From Amycolatopsis orientalis DSM 40040 = KCTC 9412 (lineage in GTDB: Bacteria > Actinomycetota > Actinomycetes > Mycobacteriales > Pseudonocardiaceae): a DNA stretch of 64,000 nt. Of this stretch, positions 63,294 through 64,000 are shown one piece after another (position 1 is the first letter of the stretch; each line of letters starts with the position of its first letter). The stretch lies in NCBI RefSeq assembly GCF_000478275.1, contig NZ_ASJB01000077.1, positions 1 to 64,000 on the forward strand, read 5' to 3'. Made by a program: the position numbers and the translations under genes. The notes under the pieces were generated by a model. It saw only the letters and a program-made list of their open reading frames with translations, was not told the DNA's origin and did not search any database.

Positions 63294-64000
63294 GTGTGTG
63301 GAATCGTGGGATACGTCGGACACCGCCCGGCCCTGGACGTCGTCATCGGCGGACTGCGCAGGATGGAATACCGCGGCTATGACTCGGCGGGTGTCGCCGT
63401 CCTCGACGGCGTCGGGGCGCTGAACGTCGAGCGCAAGGCAGGCCGCCTGGCCAACCTGGAGACCCAGCTCGACACCGTCGGCAGGGACGCCTTCACCGGC
63501 ACGGCCGGGATGGGCCACACCCGCTGGGCCACCCACGGCGCCCCGGTCGACCGCAACTCGCACCCGCATCGCGACGCCTCCCATCAGGTCGCCGTCGTGC
63601 ACAACGGCATCATCGAGAACTTCGCCGCCCTGCGCGCCGAACTCGAGGCCGACGGCATCGAGATGGCGAGCGACACCGACTCCGAGACCGCCGCGCACCT
63701 CATCTCCCGCGCCTACACCGAGGGCGACACGAAGGGCGACTTCCCGGCCAGCGTCGCCGCGGTCTGCCGTCGTCTCGAAGGCGCGTTCACCCTGGTCGTG
63801 ACCATCGCCGACCAGCCGGACACCATCGTCGCCGCCCGCCGTTCCTCGCCGCTGGTCGTCGGTGTCGGCGAGGGTGAGCACTTCGTCGCCTCCGATGTCG
63901 CCGCGTTCATCGAGCACACGCGTGAGGCGGTCGAGCTCGGCCAGGACCAGCTCGTCGTGATCACCCGAGAGGGTTACGAGGTCACCGACTTCCACGGCGA
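63294..64000 (+). CDS. glmS: Glutamine-fructose-6-phosphate aminotransferase, N-terminal part (runs off the window)
   Basis: GTG start at 63294 gives MCGIVGYVGHRPALDVVIGG with catalytic Cys2 for glutamine hydrolysis. GMGHTRWATHGAP and VVHNGIIENF are typical of the glutaminase domain. The remaining 235 residues reach the domain's end; the isomerase part is beyond the window. It makes glucosamine-6-phosphate, the substrate of glmM at 51.0 kb. Confidence 0.96.
   Translation, partial: MCGIVGYVGHRPALDVVIGGLRRMEYRGYDSAGVAVLDGVGALNVERKAGRLANLETQLDTVGRDAFTGTAGMGHTRWATHGAPVDRNSHPHRDASHQVAVVHNGIIENFAALRAELEADGIEMASDTDSETAAHLISRAYTEGDTKGDFPASVAAVCRRLEGAFTLVVTIADQPDTIVAARRSSPLVVGVGEGEHFVASDVAAFIEHTREAVELGQDQLVVITREGYEVTDFHG

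Noticed and set aside
63294-64000. Whole-protein annotation of glmS
   Set aside because: Only the glutaminase part lies within the window; the isomerase domain is not seen.

Overview
The window is high-GC actinobacterial DNA, most likely from a Pseudonocardiales member of the Amycolatopsis type. This rests on GC-rich third codon positions, frequent GTG and TTG starts, one uninterrupted str-S10-spc-alpha ribosomal superoperon, and an ESX-4-like type VII secretion system (T7SS) between the truA and rplM ends of that region. The genus is inferred from gene content, not from a marker gene.

Layout. 1-4.98 kb: two small secreted proteins, an MmpS-like protein, a GNAT acetyltransferase, and a leftward four-gene T7SS-type operon (YbaB/EspL-like protein, EspC-like protein, 421-aa substrate-like protein, membrane protein). 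5.1-29.96 kb: rpsL-rpsG-fusA-tuf, then rpsJ to rplO, a membrane protein and a LysE exporter, secY-adk-map, then infA-rpmJ-rpsM-(unknown 61-aa gene)-rpsK-rpsD-rpoA-rplQ-truA. 29.9-49.5 kb: a DUF559-type protein and the T7SS core (EccE, EccB, EccD, mycosin, EccC, an Rv3446c-like Hsp70 fusion, a WXG100 pair, EspC- and PPE-like proteins), followed by a DUF4333 protein and a lipoprotein. 49.7-52.3 kb: rplM-rpsI and glmM. 52.4-62.1 kb: two paralogous three-gene T7SS substrate modules flanking a degenerate P450, a fatty-acyl-AMP ligase and a carrier protein. 62.3-64 kb: an alpha/beta hydrolase and the start of glmS. The order rplQ-truA / ESX-4 / rplM-rpsI / glmM / glmS matches the Mycobacterium tuberculosis ESX-4 neighbourhood, but here the locus also carries eccE and extra substrate genes.

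Two features stand out. First, a family of about 37 copies of a roughly 28-bp element is scattered over the window. Its core is TTTAG or TTTCG, then a 4-bp C/G spacer (CCCC, CGGG or CCCG), then CTAA. It sits mostly at gene ends and in intergenic gaps, often as inverted pairs forming long hairpins, and it also occurs inside at least seven coding sequences. It looks like an uncharacterised REP/BIME-like element or a protein-binding site. Second, the two substrate modules (52.4-55.7 and 58.8-62.1 kb) have the same three-gene architecture, similar C-terminal modules in their large proteins, acidic DDDDF-x-N-x2-W tails in their third proteins, and a common promoter-like sequence, CTGCG[C/G]-N17-TACATT. 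They look like co-regulated cargo cassettes of the neighbouring ESX system.

How the genes work together: the ribosomal, translation-factor, RNA polymerase and Sec genes are housekeeping. EccB/C/D/E and the mycosin would form the secretion machine for the WXG100 pair and the EspC-like, PPE-like and large modular proteins. The acyl-AMP ligase, carrier protein and P450-like protein could make or modify a small acyl metabolite. GlmS and GlmM supply the UDP-GlcNAc pathway. No rRNA, tRNA, insertion sequence, prophage or CRISPR array was seen.
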